Below, piece by piece: positions 33,785-45,367 of a stretch of 64,000 bases of DNA (position 1 is its first letter; each line of letters begins with the position of its first letter). The stretch covers positions 23,856,913 through 23,920,912 of the forward strand of contig NC_053147.1 in NCBI RefSeq assembly GCF_016808335.1. Direction: 5' to 3'. The stretch comes from Panicum virgatum (taxonomy: Eukaryota; Streptophyta; Magnoliopsida; Poales; Poaceae). The notes below the pieces were generated by a model. It had not been told where the DNA came from. It did no database searches and saw nothing but the letters and a program-made list of their open reading frames with translations. A program made the translations under genes and the position numbers.

Positions 33785-36700
33785 TTATTCTATGAGGCCA
33801 GTGGATAAGACCAGCCTCAATCCATTTTTTGTCGCTTCGATCCGATCACAGTCTTCCAGCACAATCCCTGAGATCGGCTCTTGTCCTTCCGCGTCCCAGG
33901 CGTTCATGTCTGCGAGCGAAACCTTGCTGGAGTCATCTGCACGGACCACCTCCACTTCGTCGCCATCCCATTGAACCAAACACCGGTGCATTGTGGAAGG
34001 AACACACCAATTGGCGTGAATCCAATCCCTCCCAAGCAGCACTGTGTACGTACTCTTACTGTTGACGATGAAGAACGAGGTTGGGACGGTCTTGCGGCCA
34101 ACTGTCAACTCCACATTGAGGACACCCTGAGCCTCCGACGGCTGTCCATTGAAGTCATTAAGCATCACATTGGTCTTGATCAGATCAGCAGAAGAACGAC
34201 CCAATCGGCGCAGCACAGAGTATGGCATCAGATTGACTGCAGCGCCAGTGTCGACCAACCTCCTGTTCACAGGCTTACCATCGATGAAGCCCTTGAGATA
34301 CAATCCCTTCAGGTGCTTGAAGCTTTTCTCCTTGGGCTTCTCGAAGATGATCGGCTGTGGGCCGAGATCCAGCTGCGCAATGGCTGATTCTTCCGGTTGG
34401 GGTGCCCGAAACTCCGATGGGAGCACGAACACCATGTTCACATCAGCCGATGGCTTCTCATCGGCTTTTGTCTGCTTGGGGCGCCACTCCTTCCTTGGGG
34501 GGTGCCTCTCTTCCCTCTGCGGTCGCCTGACTTGCTCCGCGAGATCCGGACGCGCTTTCCTCAGCACGTCAAGATACTTTGCTTCTGCCTCTTCCAGATT
34601 GCGCAAGCGCTGAACTCTGCGCTTCTGCGACCGATTGAGCCCGTCAGGACACCACCGTGGGCGATGGTACCTGTCTTCTTTCTCTAGCTCTAAATCACCC
34701 CCGGATGGGCACCTCACGTGGTCATCCAGACGTGTTCTGGGCCCCAAACGCCGGAACACCGATGTCTTGTCCTGTTGGTGTCCTCGAGGCCTGCACTCCA
34801 AGCAATCATCTATAGTAGGTAATCGGCTCATGCCGGAATTCCAACAGTACCTGAAGAACGGGCAATGCCAGTGGTTGCGTATAGCCTGGCGCCTCCCCAA
34901 TGTCCTTCCTGAGCGGTGCTCGTACTCGTCTTCCTCCGATTCGTATCGGCGGCGTAGCTGGTACTGGTACTGGTATTTCTCCAGAAGCCGATTAGAAGCT
35001 GGAAGCTGATTGCGGATGTGACGTACTTGCTCTTCAGTCACATGCTGCTGTTCCAACTTGTGTTCATTCTGTGGCCGCTTGCCAGAAGCGGCCTTTCTCC
35101 TCTGCTTGTCATGGCGGCGCATAGGTCCCACCATGTTGATCTGGAATGCCAAGTCCTGGCCCTTGGACCTGAAGTCTGACAGTTCCACCACGTTAGCTTG
35201 TGGGAAGGGCTTCGTGTCCACCTTCATAGTGTGCTGAGCCAGGATTAATCGGCCTTGCTCGATAGCCGATTGGATCTGGTGACACAGCTGCTTGCATTCA
35301 CTAGTGGCATGAGTAAACGAGTGGTGCCATTTGCAGTATAGCCTTCCCTGCAACTCTTGTGCCGTCGGCAGCTTGTGATTTTCTGGGAGCTTCAACTGTT
35401 TTTCTTTGAGGAGCAGGTCGAATATCTGCTCTGTTTTGGTCACGTCGAAGTCGAAGCCCTTCACAAGCCCCTGCTGCTTGATCCACTTGCATGGGACAGG
35501 ATTTGCCCCCCGGGTCCACTCTGCCACGGCTACTTCTTGCTCCTCACTAGAGTCGTCAGATTCTTCAGCTTGTGCCATGTTTACATGGTGCTTGAACTTG
35601 TCCTGGTACAGCTCAGGATGGTAATGCTCGTATGCTGTAAGCTTCTGCAACAGGTGCGCCAGAGATGTGAACTCCAACTGAAAAGCCGCATCCTTGATCG
35701 GCTTAGCGAGTCCCAGGACAGCCAGATCGACTGCCTCCTTCTCTGTGATGCGCGACGAGTAGCATCGGTTCTTGACCTCCCTGAAGCGCTGTATGTACTC
35801 TGACACAATCTCTCCTCGCTTCTGCCTGACTTGGGCAAGGTCGGCAATTCCAGCTTCTGCAGCTTCCGAGTGGTACTGGGTATGGAATTGATCTTCAAGC
35901 TGCCTCCAAGTCCGAATCGAATCCGGAGCTAGCGACGCATACCATCCAAAGGCTGGGCCTGTAAGGGATTGGCCGAAGAACCGGACCCTCAATGGATCTG
36001 ACACTGAGATCATCCCAAGCTGCGTTAAGTATCAGCTCACATGCTCGATGGAGCTGGCTCCCTCTGATCCGTTGAACTTGGTGAACTCAGGAAGCCGATA
36101 CTTGGGTGGCAGTGGGATCAAGTCATAGTCGCTTGGATACGGCTTGGAATAGCCGATCGCTTTCCTCTTGGGCAGGATGCCGAACTGGTCTCTGAGTATT
36201 GCACTGACCTGCTCCACACTAAGAACTCCTGGGGCCGATGGCTCAGCACTCGGCCCAGTAGCGTACTTTGCCAGCCACGCTTGTTTTTCTGCGTCTGCTC
36301 CAGGAGCTCCTGGGCTCACCATCTGCACCGAGCGTGCTGGACTGACGCTGTCAGGGATGTAGGCGCACGTGTAGCCGTGCGGAATCTCCTTAGGTGGCTC
36401 GGTGAGGAACTGGCCTTCTCCAGGATCACCGCCGATCTTGTGGACGACGTAGATCGGCGAGCTGTGTGGTCTGGGAGCTGCAAATGAAAATGGCAGTTGC
36501 GGCCTAGAATGCAGTGCAGCTTCCTCTGTGTGACTCCCCAGGATTGGCCCCGATGGAGAGTACTGGTTCTTGATTATCTCCTGGATGACGCGATGCGCCA
36601 TGCGCTCGAGTTCGTTCATCAAGCTCTGAGAGTGCCGATGAAGCGCATGGGCCACCATGTAGTTCATCTCCTGACGCAGGGCTCTGGTGCGTTCTTCAGA

Positions 36701-36910
36701 TGGTACAGATAGATCTACATTGTCCAGAGCGCCTTCTGGTGAGAACCCCTTCCACTTGATGCCATGGTTGCGAGTCCTCTCAAAAGAGCCGATGTGATCG
36801 GCTTCCAGCAGAGCTTTAATCTCATCATACTTCTTCTTGTGTTCAGGAGGAAGCTCTTCATATGTGACGGGCTTGGGAGCGGGTTCTTGATCTAGAGCTC
36901 CAGTCATCAT
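33785..36910 (-). pseudogene. Gag-protease polyprotein of the non-autonomous gypsy element, one in-frame stop
   Basis: Start chosen at the first of two Met codons (MMTGALDQEP, 36908-36910), since the frame above it lies in the LTR. About 1040 codons in one frame with a single TGA at 36032-36034, after SSIEHVS. Upstream part: a Pro-rich matrix-like region with KYRLPEFTKFNGSEG. Downstream: the gag capsid-type domain (AFGWYASLAPDSIRTWRQLEDQF, EYIQRFREVKNRC), a zinc-finger-like CKWHHSFTHATSEC, charged linkers, and an aspartic protease with intact DTGA (RRLVDTGAAVNLMPYSVLRRLG) and VLLGRDWIHAN. Ends without pol. Apart from the stop it looks preserved. Confidence 0.87.
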
Positions 36911-36933
36911 TGTGGTGGATGTTGTTGCCGAGT

Positions 36934-36951
36934 GTCCCACTGGGCGTGCCA
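36934..36951 (-). other. Primer-binding site of the gag-protease element
   Basis: Read on the minus strand, TGGCACGCCCAGTGGGAC lies six bases after the 5' LTR end. The TGGCACGCCCAGTGGGAC type of site recurs in grass Tat-like gypsy elements; the matching tRNA was not determined. Confidence 0.65.
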
Positions 36952-36956
36952 GAATG

Positions 36957-38538
36957 TGTTGTCGACCGAAACCCACCGGCGAGTAACGACGGGCAACACG
37001 AAGAGCCGGGAGGTTGCTAGGGCGCTAGAGGCACTGCTCCCTCGTCGACGGCCCGCAATTTCCGTCACGCGCCCGGAGGATGTGTGAAATCCGGGCGTGC
37101 CACCTAACCTATACCCGATCAGGAGGGTGTAGACGTGCTCCGAACAGTTTCTTGCATGCATAAACTCATGTAAACATTAGTCTGAGCCGTGGGATCGGCT
37201 CCCCGGGACGACTCTTGCCTCGGTTTTTAAAGAGCCGATCGAGTCCCGGTGTCAGATCAGATCTGTGTATCTGATTTTAGTGATTAAAGCACGTGATTAT
37301 GGAAACTGCTTCAATTAAATCTAACTAATCCAATCTACGATGGTAAAGCTTCACTGCTAGATCGGAACATCCTACACGTGACTAGGCCTAATGAACGTAA
37401 CAGATAACTAAACCCAAACCCAAAACAGAGGACTAAGAACTAGCAAGAGCCGATTCCCGGAACAATCCCTATCAAGGCCAAGATAAAGCACCTACTATGC
37501 CACCGGATCATCCAACCCGTTTGCAAGGCCTAACCTAGCAGATATTAAGCTAATTCTCGAGTATGAGAACAACCATAACAGATCGGATCTACTAGATAGA
37601 AAAGAAGCAGGGTGTTATCTCTACGCGACTAACTCTATGCAACGAGAGCTAGCTTGAGATTAAGACATGATCGCGTAAAGATAACATGATATTCGTAGAC
37701 AATAAGCAACGAAAGCATGATGAATCTACTAAAAGACATGCTACGAACATCAAGATAACTAGTACTACTCGCCATCAAAAACGCTTCAGTACGAGTAATA
37801 CCAAGGTAAAAACAAGAACAATGCTGCCCTGATTGCAAGAAGCGATCAGGGCAGCATGGCGCTTACTTGGTTGAAACCCTAGGATTAGGGGTGGCGGTGC
37901 GCCGAGGTTTGTTGTGGTGGAGACACCCGCCATGTGTAAACGAATGCCGTCATCTTTATTCAATAGCATATGGGTACATATTTATAGTCCGAAGACTTCT
38001 TGCCGTGCAAGGCAACCCCTAAACTCTTTCCTAACCGAAGACTAGAGATAAATTACAACTCAATAAGGACTCTAAGATTAGATAATATGATCTGGACTCT
38101 TTCCTCCACCGGCCCAGATCTTCATGAAGCTTCCAAATATCAGCCGAAACACGCCGTATAGTTGTGGCAGATTCTGGTCGTCCTATTGTTTCGGCAATTC
38201 CCGTCGACTCCTAGTGAATCTGGACGTGATTCCAGTTGTATTGGAAAGCTTATCTCCTTAGCTTTCCATGCATATCTTGAACATCTAAAACGGAGTCTAT
38301 ATGTGGCCTGGGCGTTCATTTTTGTGCAGCCTCTTCCTGCAGTCCGAACCAGCCTCGCGAATAGACTAGGCTTCAACATGGATTAGGCCCGTGACCCCAT
38401 CTCAGCTTGACCTTCGAGTGCCCAATTATCATTGCATTTGGCCAAACTTATGATATAAGCCTGGCTAAGTGGACTCCTTTACCGTGGGCTTCTTCTGACA
38501 TTTGGCCTACCAATCCTGGTCAAATTCTGGCGATAACA
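36957..38538 (-). repeat. 5' LTR of the gag-protease gypsy element
   Basis: Same length as the 3' copy, near identical. TATA box complement at 37979-37986. Its end at 38538 abuts the CGCGG duplication. Confidence 0.92.
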
Positions 38539-38543
38539 CGCGG

Positions 38544-39746
38544 GCTCGTCCATAAGGCTGTTGGCTACTGTTGTTGCCCTTATTGTTGCTACTGACGGGG
38601 ACACGGTTGGCTCCGAACATTGGTGGCCTAGGCCTATTCACCGAGTTGGAGAAGGTTGATGCAGCACGCTTGTTTTTGGCATATGGGCAGTTGGCAATGT
38701 AATGCCCTGTCTCACGGCAGTTGAAACAGGCCCTAGCATTGTTGTTGTTGGTGGTGACTTGGCTGGCATTGCTCTGCGGGGCCTTCATGGCGTTCTGGCT
38801 CCTGAACTGTGTGTTAGGGGCTTGGGGTCCTGTCACTTGGGACTGGGTCCTATACTGCATTAGGGACTGAGATCTTGGTGCAGTATAGCTGGAGCTTCTT
38901 GGTTTCTGGAAATGGTCCTACTGGCGGGCCTTGCTTTACAGGAACTTACGCTTGTTTTCTTTCCTTTCTTCAGCTTTGGCCCTTTCTGTGGGAATGTCCA
39001 TGTTCATCAGAGTATTGAAGTTCGGGTATATCTAAGGGGTAAGCAAGGTCCGGAGTTCTGGGCTCAATCCCTTCTTGAACATGTCTTACTTCTTTTCATC
39101 CTTATCCACTTCCTCTGGTGCAAAGCGGGCAAGCTCCATGAACTGGTAGGTGTACCCTTCCACTGACATGGTCCCTTGCTGCAGTTCGCGGAACTCATCC
39201 GCCTTGCGCTTCATGGTGGCTGTGGGGATATGGTAGCGGCGGAACTCCTTCACAAATTCATTTCAAGTGATGGTGGAGGCATCTTCGGTAGCGGCATAGT
39301 AATTATCCCACCAAGCTAAGGCAGTTCCGGTGAGCTGCCAGAAGAACCTTGTCTCGGTCTTGGCACTCGAATGGCTCGAGCTTCCTCTGAATCACATGCA
39401 GCCAGTCATCTGCCTCCAAAGAGTTGCTGGATCTGGCAAAGGTGGGTGGCTTGGTTCTTAGGAAAGCTGACAGCTTGTCATTTATGGTCTGCTCTCGTGG
39501 CCGCTTATTGACGAGGGCATTGGCCAGGGCTTCCAGTATGAGGGTTTGATTACATATCGCCTTTGCCAGGTCCCCGAAAGGTGGAGGTGGTGGCAGTGGC
39601 GCTTCTCCTTGGTTTCCTCCTCCTTGCTGGTTTACCTCCTGCTCTCTCTGAACAGGGTCCTGTCCGTGTTCATTTTGCGGTCCTCCTGCGCTAGGGGCTG
39701 CAGAGGTCCGACTATGGGAGGCTCTTGAACCACGTCGGGAAGACAT
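38544..39746 (-). pseudogene. Gag of the chromovirus-type element, degraded
   Basis: N-terminal part 39303-39746 (start MSSRRGSRASHSRTS) contains a Pro-rich run and the ADDWLHVIQRKLEPFEC segment of retrotransposon gag. The C-terminal part in another frame (to 38544) holds one CCHC zinc knuckle, CFNCRETGHYIANC. Between them are stops and frameshifts. The nested element at 38538 separates it from protease. Confidence 0.8.
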
Positions 39747-40087
39747 CTGTAGATTGGGTAGAGTCTTTGTGAGGTTGGGATTAGGATTAAGTGATGTTTA
39801 AGTTATTTAGTTCATATTTTTGAAAAGGTAGAATCCACCTCCTACCGAAAAGCACACCGACTAACAACAAACACACAACAAGCACAAACAACTTCATTAC
39901 TACAAGGGGGTACAACACTGGGGCAAGGCCAAAATGCGTACTACACACCCGGGTACAAAGGCCACAATTAAGGGTACAACTTAAGCCAAAGGGGTAGGGA
40001 GGGCTTTTTCTAGGATGGCTTCGGGACCTGCTACTCGTGGGGCAGGCCTTCTTCTAGGACGGAGTGTGCCTCCAGGAGAATGAGCAA

Positions 40088-40904
40088 TTATTGCTCGCCG
40101 TTCACTAGGTCTCCGTTTTCTAGGGGTTGCTCAACAGCTTCTCCATCAACGGCGGCATTAGGCCCTTTAGGGTTCTCAGTTGGGGCTTGTGGGGTCCCCA
40201 AAAGTAGTCCCCATCCTATGATGGGTGTCCCGAGTAGGACATGGGTTTCCCCAATTGCCGGGACTGGCGTTCCACTTCTGGTCCATTCTTGCATACGCCG
40301 GTCCCGGGCCTGCCTGAGGCTCTCCTGGATAACTGCTTCACTACTAACCGCGGCTGCGGCTCTTGCCTCGGCTTGGACCACCCGGATCTGATGCATTCTT
40401 ACCGCGAGCTCTGCTTGCTCGGCCCGATGGGTCTGCTCCCTCAGGATGCTGGCTTGCTCATCAAAGAGTTGATCCAAGGAGGCTAGGTAAGTAGCCACTT
40501 GGTACATGGGGTCCTCTTCATGGCGGCACCGTTCTAGGCTTCTCATGCGAGCCTCCCAAACTGGGGTTCTGACGGCCGGAGGAAAGAACCTCATCGGTGT
40601 GGGGGGCGAGGTGTCCCTCAATAATCCGGCACAGATAACGGAGCGCCTTCCTGACGACCAAGGGATAGGTGTCTTGGTACCTAAACCCCGTGGCGGTCAC
40701 TCGCCATGGCTGGATGTCGGGGTAGCGGTCACTTTTGGTGATGACCAGGATCACCCTACAGCGGAGGGTACCATGGTGCTCGTACTCCCTGCTGTAGTAC
40801 CTTGGACATTCCGAAACACCTAGACTCTCCAGGGCATTGATCAAAAGACTGGGGAAGCCAGGTGCAGCTTGGCAAATGCCCTGGGTCCATCCTTTCTCAG
40901 CCAT
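40088..40904 (-). pseudogene. Leader ORF 2 of the chromovirus-type element (frameshifted)
   Basis: Two overlapping frames, 40518-40904 (start MAEKGWTQGICQ) and 40088-40621, that together match leader ORF 1 at 41133-41807: shared LESLGV, GTLRC, KSDRYPD, ATGF..QDTY, RKALRYL and TPMRFFPP. The C-terminal half is predicted coiled coil (AEQAELAVRMHQIRVVQAEA). A frameshift lies near 40590. Function unknown; similar ORFs recur as hypothetical proteins in grass genomes, by my recollection. Confidence 0.6.
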
Positions 40905-41132
40905 CTGAAAACAAAAATAGGGTGAACAAGCTTTGCACAGATACTTGGGTACAAAGAAAATAGATGGTCCTTATTAATACAACAAGGAGGGGGTACATTT
41001 TCCATGGATACATGATTATTAGGATAGAGGCTCTAGTCTAGGTGTGCTACTCTTCTATCATGGGGACTCTTCCTCGATCTGGATAGGGCGCTTCTTAGGT
41101 GGAAGACACTGCTCCAACACCTCATCTTCGGT

Positions 41133-41807
41133 CTAAGTACCTTTATCCCAGTGGGTTTCTTCGGGTTCTTCTTCTAACAACCCAGCTTCTGTCCTGAGCG
41201 CCTCATAGTTTTGCCATTGGGTTTGGAGAGCGGCTAGGGAGTTTTCTGCTCGTATGGCTCTTATCTGTTGTGACTCCATCTCTTGGATTGCCTTTTCTGC
41301 CCGGCAGATTTGGTATTTTAGTTGTGCCGCCTGTTCGCGGTAGAGTTGGTCCAAGCCGGTGAGGTAGATGGATAGGTGGGAGACCGTATCTTCTAGTTCT
41401 TCTTTTTCCCTTCCAAGTCCTCTCATTCGGGCAATCCATGAGCGTCCTCTTCCTTCAGTAGGCGGGAAAAATCTCATAGGAGTCCTCTGAAGATGATGTT
41501 TGTAAACGACACGCAGACGTCGCAGGGCTTTTCGGGCAGCCTTTCGGTAGGTGTCCGGGAAGCAAAAGCCAGTGGTGGAGATGAACCAGAGTTCCACGTC
41601 AGGATAGCGGGTGCTCTTTCCCACGAAGATCTTCATGTCGCACCGAAGGGTGCCCCTGGAGTCGTACTCTTGGTAGGTGTACTCCGGTGGGTCCACAACT
41701 CCGACGCGTTCTAGGCTGAGTAGCAACAACTTAGAGAGACCAGGCTCTGCGGGGCAGATTCCGACACTCCATCCATTGTCAGCCATCTGGAACAGGGCAA
41801 GCGTCAA
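41133..41807 (-). CDS. Leader ORF 1 of the chromovirus-type element, unknown function
   Basis: 224 residues, intact, between the 5' LTR and gag. Possible internal start MADNGWSVGICPAEPG (41785-41787) aligns with the start of leader ORF 2. A globular N-terminal half (YQEYDSRGTLRCDMKIFVGKS, TTGFCFPDTYRKAARKALR, TPMRFFPP) is followed by a coiled-coil-like half (LYREQAAQLKYQICRAEKAI). Not gag, pol or env. It may be an accessory protein; nothing more is claimed. Confidence 0.6.
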   Translation of the reverse strand: MTLALFQMADNGWSVGICPAEPGLSKLLLLSLERVGVVDPPEYTYQEYDSRGTLRCDMKIFVGKSTRYPDVELWFISTTGFCFPDTYRKAARKALRRLRVVYKHHLQRTPMRFFPPTEGRGRSWIARMRGLGREKEELEDTVSHLSIYLTGLDQLYREQAAQLKYQICRAEKAIQEMESQQIRAIRAENSLAALQTQWQNYEALRTEAGLLEEEPEETHWDKGT

Positions 41808-41913
41808 CGGTGAGTGTGTGTGTGGGAAAAAGGGTTAAACAAGGAAAGTCCTAATGTGGAAAGGCTTGAAAAAAGGTCTTGATTCTAGGTGTCACGTCCT
41901 ACGGCCAACCTAC

Positions 41914-41926
41914 GCCTCTGATACCA
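41914..41926 (-). other. Primer-binding site of the chromovirus-type element
   Basis: TGGTATCAGAGGC on the minus strand, two bases from the 5' LTR end; complementary to the 3' end of initiator tRNA-Met. Confidence 0.85.
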
Positions 41927-42025
41927 CCTGAAACGTCCCCTCATAAAAGGTGACTCAAATGTGATACAAATATTAGTCCCAGGAGGCTGATAACACATTA
42001 ATTACATCAGATGGTACATCACCAT

Positions 42026-45000
42026 TGTAACACCCGGTTTATAAAAGGACATAAACCGAGCAATCATATACGTGCCAGGATCAAGTCACACGTATATACA
42101 ACAGAATGAATAGTATATCATAGCACATATCATGTAAAAAGACATAATAAAGCGAATACGAATGTTATTTATTACATTAATGACTAAATGTCTGATACAG
42201 CGGAAGCGAAGTACAAATACGATAAAAGAACTCTCCGAAGCGGAGCAGGGCGCCACAGGGACGTCGACTGGGAGACGAACACCTAGAAGTCCTCGTAGTC
42301 CTGGAAGCGCTGAGCGAACTCCCTCGTGTCGGCAGGAACTGAGCAGCAGTAGCGTAGCCAAGAGGAAAAAGTAGAGAAGATGCAAGAGTGAGTACACAAC
42401 TTGTACTCAACAAGTATAACACAAACTATGAGGCTCTAGGATGGCTGACTCAACTGCTTTAGCTTTTAAGTGTTGGCAAAATTTTATTAAAGCTATTTAC
42501 TACGAGTTGATGAATTACCATTAACCCAGTTACATAGTAATTAATCAGAATTAAATTAAGAAGCTACTGAGAACCATACCAAACCAAGCCACCCGGGGAA
42601 ACCTACCTTGCCAAAGGAAGATAACCCCACTAATCAAAAGGAGGATCTGGGCCGCTCATGACCGTGAGCACGGCTAGTATACCAGTTTTACACTCTGCAG
42701 AGGTTGCACATCTTTACCCACAAGTCGTGAGCTACGCCAGTTGTTCATCACACTTCCTTAGGTGAGATGACTAGCAAACTCACTACGAGGCCGTTACAAA
42801 GGACACGTTGGTAAGGTGTAACTGCTAAGGATTCAGTCAATGCAACGATGGGGCCCACCTCGAGGGGGTACAAGACAACATAGACCAGCCTCGTAGCGTA
42901 GGGACCATTGAAGCTCGACTCCCCTCTTGCCCCGCAGGTAAGTTACTCCCGAACCAAAATGACCTAATTAGTAAGCCAAGACCGTCCCATTCCAGTCTTG
43001 TGGTAGCGCTGTTGTCCCAGGTTGTCGCTCTATGAACCGGTCCTTATGGAGAGTGGCCAACCCAGCAGTAAGCACCGTGCTGGCCCCCTAAACCATGTTT
43101 CTAACAAAACCAATTTTAACGAGACGTGAACCACTCAAGCCACACAGAGGGTCACTCTCAGAATTAAGTTGCATATACCATTAATCAAATTAATTAAAAA
43201 GGACCAGAGTGTGTTATAGCGCGGCACCTAGCACAACTAACCAAAATGCAACCCAAAGGTATATATAAAGGATATAAAGTGGCTAGGAAATCCTTATAGG
43301 CATACAGTATTAAATGCAATATGAAATTGTATTTAAAAGTGATAGGTTGTTCATGTTATACTTGCCTTCCTCGTACTGCTCCTGCTGCTGCTCAAAGTGC
43401 TCGGAAGACGGCTGCTCCGGGTACTGGTACTGGGGCTCCTCAGATGGATCAACGTCTACTCACGAACACATGGCCAAAACAGTGCACAACAATAAGCATA
43501 CAAGCAAACACTAGCAAAAACTAAAAAACAGTACATCAATACATAAAAATAGCACACTAAACTAGTCTAAAACTATTCTACGCATTACAACGATCGCGTG
43601 AACATAAAGAATGCTAAAAACGGAGCTAAAATGCATAAACTAGGCCTAAAACAAGTTCTAGGGGCTTATCTGCGAGAAAAACTAAGTTCCAGGGGGGTTT
43701 TCTGCAAAAACCGAGGGCCTAAATGTAAATAAAGCATAGATCTAGGGTCCAACGTGCAAAAACTACAACTCTGGACCGCGGGTTCGATTTCTAAGAAGGC
43801 CAGGGGCTTAAGCGTTAAAAACAGGACCTATTTGGAAATACTTTTGAACTATCACAGACTGCGGCTTGAATCCCAGGAACTTCAGGGACTCTTTAGCAAA
43901 ACTGGCAGGCCAAACCGGTACGTTTAGATCTGGGCGCTTGGATCCGGATCGGGTGGCTCAGATTTGATGGGCTTGGATCTAATCGTGTGCGTCCGAAACA
44001 AATCGGACGGTCCTGGGGCTTTGGGCGCGCGGGGCGGCGGCGCGCTACCGCCGGCGAGGAATCCTGCGGCGGCGCGCAGGGGAACCCGCCGGAGAGGGCC
44101 GAACCGGTCTTCCCAGGCTCGGTTTGGACCGTGGCTTGGCCGTGGCGCACGTGCGCGACATGGGTGACACACTGGTGGCCTAGGCGGGGCTAAAGGAGGT
44201 CCGTGGCGGTGCTGGCTCTGCGGCGGCGGGTCGGCGCGGCGAAACGCACCGGCGAGCGGCGTTCTGCGGGGCTCCGGGGCTACGGCCTAATTGGAGTAAC
44301 GCAAACGGAGGCGTGGGGCTCTAGGGTGCTCACCGGGACTTGGCAAGGTCAGAGATGCGGCGCTGGTGGGTCGGCGGGAAGTCCGGCGGCGGAGGGTGCG
44401 GAGGATCCCGTGGAGCGGCCGTAGGGGTGTGGCTCCCGGCGTCCTGGTCCCGCGTACAGGTGCGCTGTCGGGCTGCGGAGGTGAACATGGGGTCAGAGGG
44501 GCCAGAGCATCACCGGAGGTGTTGGATTGAGGCGGCGCAGGGACTCACCGGCATGGAGGTCGCGGCGGTGCTCCGCTCCGAGCAGAGGCAAGGTGGCGGC
44601 TAGGGTTGGCGCGGTGGATGGGGGTGTAGGGGGGCCTTGGGGGTTCCTATTTATAGGGCGGCGGTCCAACATAGGCGTGCGTGCCCGGGCGGGGAATCAC
44701 GGCGAGATTCCCGGCCGGGAGTTGCGCTGCGCGGGGGAGACGGAGCTGCCATGCGGGGCCCACGGGTCAGCGGCGGGGCGCACTGCGAGCGGGCTGAGCG
44801 GGCGACGCGGGCGACACGCGGGTGTGCTGACGTGCGGGCCCAGGCGGTTAGTCGGGGCGCTGCTGTGTTCGCTAGGCCGAGACGCGCGGCTGGCAGGTGG
44901 GTCCAGGGGCGCGGCCGAGGGAGGGCGACGCGGACTGCGGGCGTGAGGCAGGTGAGGGAGGCTGGGCCTCGGCGGGCACGGACTGGGCCGGCACTGCGCG

Positions 45001-45367
45001 CGGGGTGGAGCAGGCCCGGAGGAGAGGGAAAAAGTGGGCCGCAGGAGAGAGAGAGCGGCTGGGCTGGGAAGTTGGGTTTGGGCTGGGTTGACTTTGGTTG
45101 TGGGTTTGCTTTCTATTTCTCTCTTTCTAAATCTAACTCAAACAAAGTTTGAATTCAAAAACAAATTTGAATTCAAACCACACTCAAATATTTAAAACTA
45201 TGCACCAGCATGAATGCAACACCAAAATTTAAACCTATGATAAATTTTATTTACTTATGAAACGAAAACTAGATTAAATGCAAGACTATACACAATAAAC
45301 CTTAGAAAATCAAATAAAGCCAATTAAATTTATTAATAAATGCTGAAATTTAAATTAGGGTGTTACA
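42026..45367 (-). mobile_element. Solo LTR of a gypsy element (family of 47629-55757)
   Basis: 3342 bases, TGTAACACCC...GGGTGTTACA, with perfect target duplication ACCAT (42021-42025, 45368-45372). It has no internal region, so it is a solo LTR left by recombination between two LTRs. On the minus strand its start and end match the LTRs of 47629-55757. The middle (about 43900-45100) is a different GC-rich sequence with a minus-strand TATA near 44647. Confidence 0.88.

Larger units (their letters stand above)
30151..38538 (-). mobile_element. Non-autonomous Ty3/gypsy element (gag-protease only), nested in the chromovirus
   Basis: 8388 bases, minus strand, target duplication CGCAG (30146-30150) / CGCGG (38539-38543), four of five identical. 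LTRs of equal length, 1582 bases each (30151-31732 and 36957-38538), differing by few substitutions, so a recent insertion. Primer site complementary to 36934-36951 (TGGCACGCCCAGTGGGAC); polypurine tract CTTGGGGGGCATG next to the 3' LTR. Only gag and protease are encoded; RT and integrase are absent, so it would need enzymes from a partner. Confidence 0.92.
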
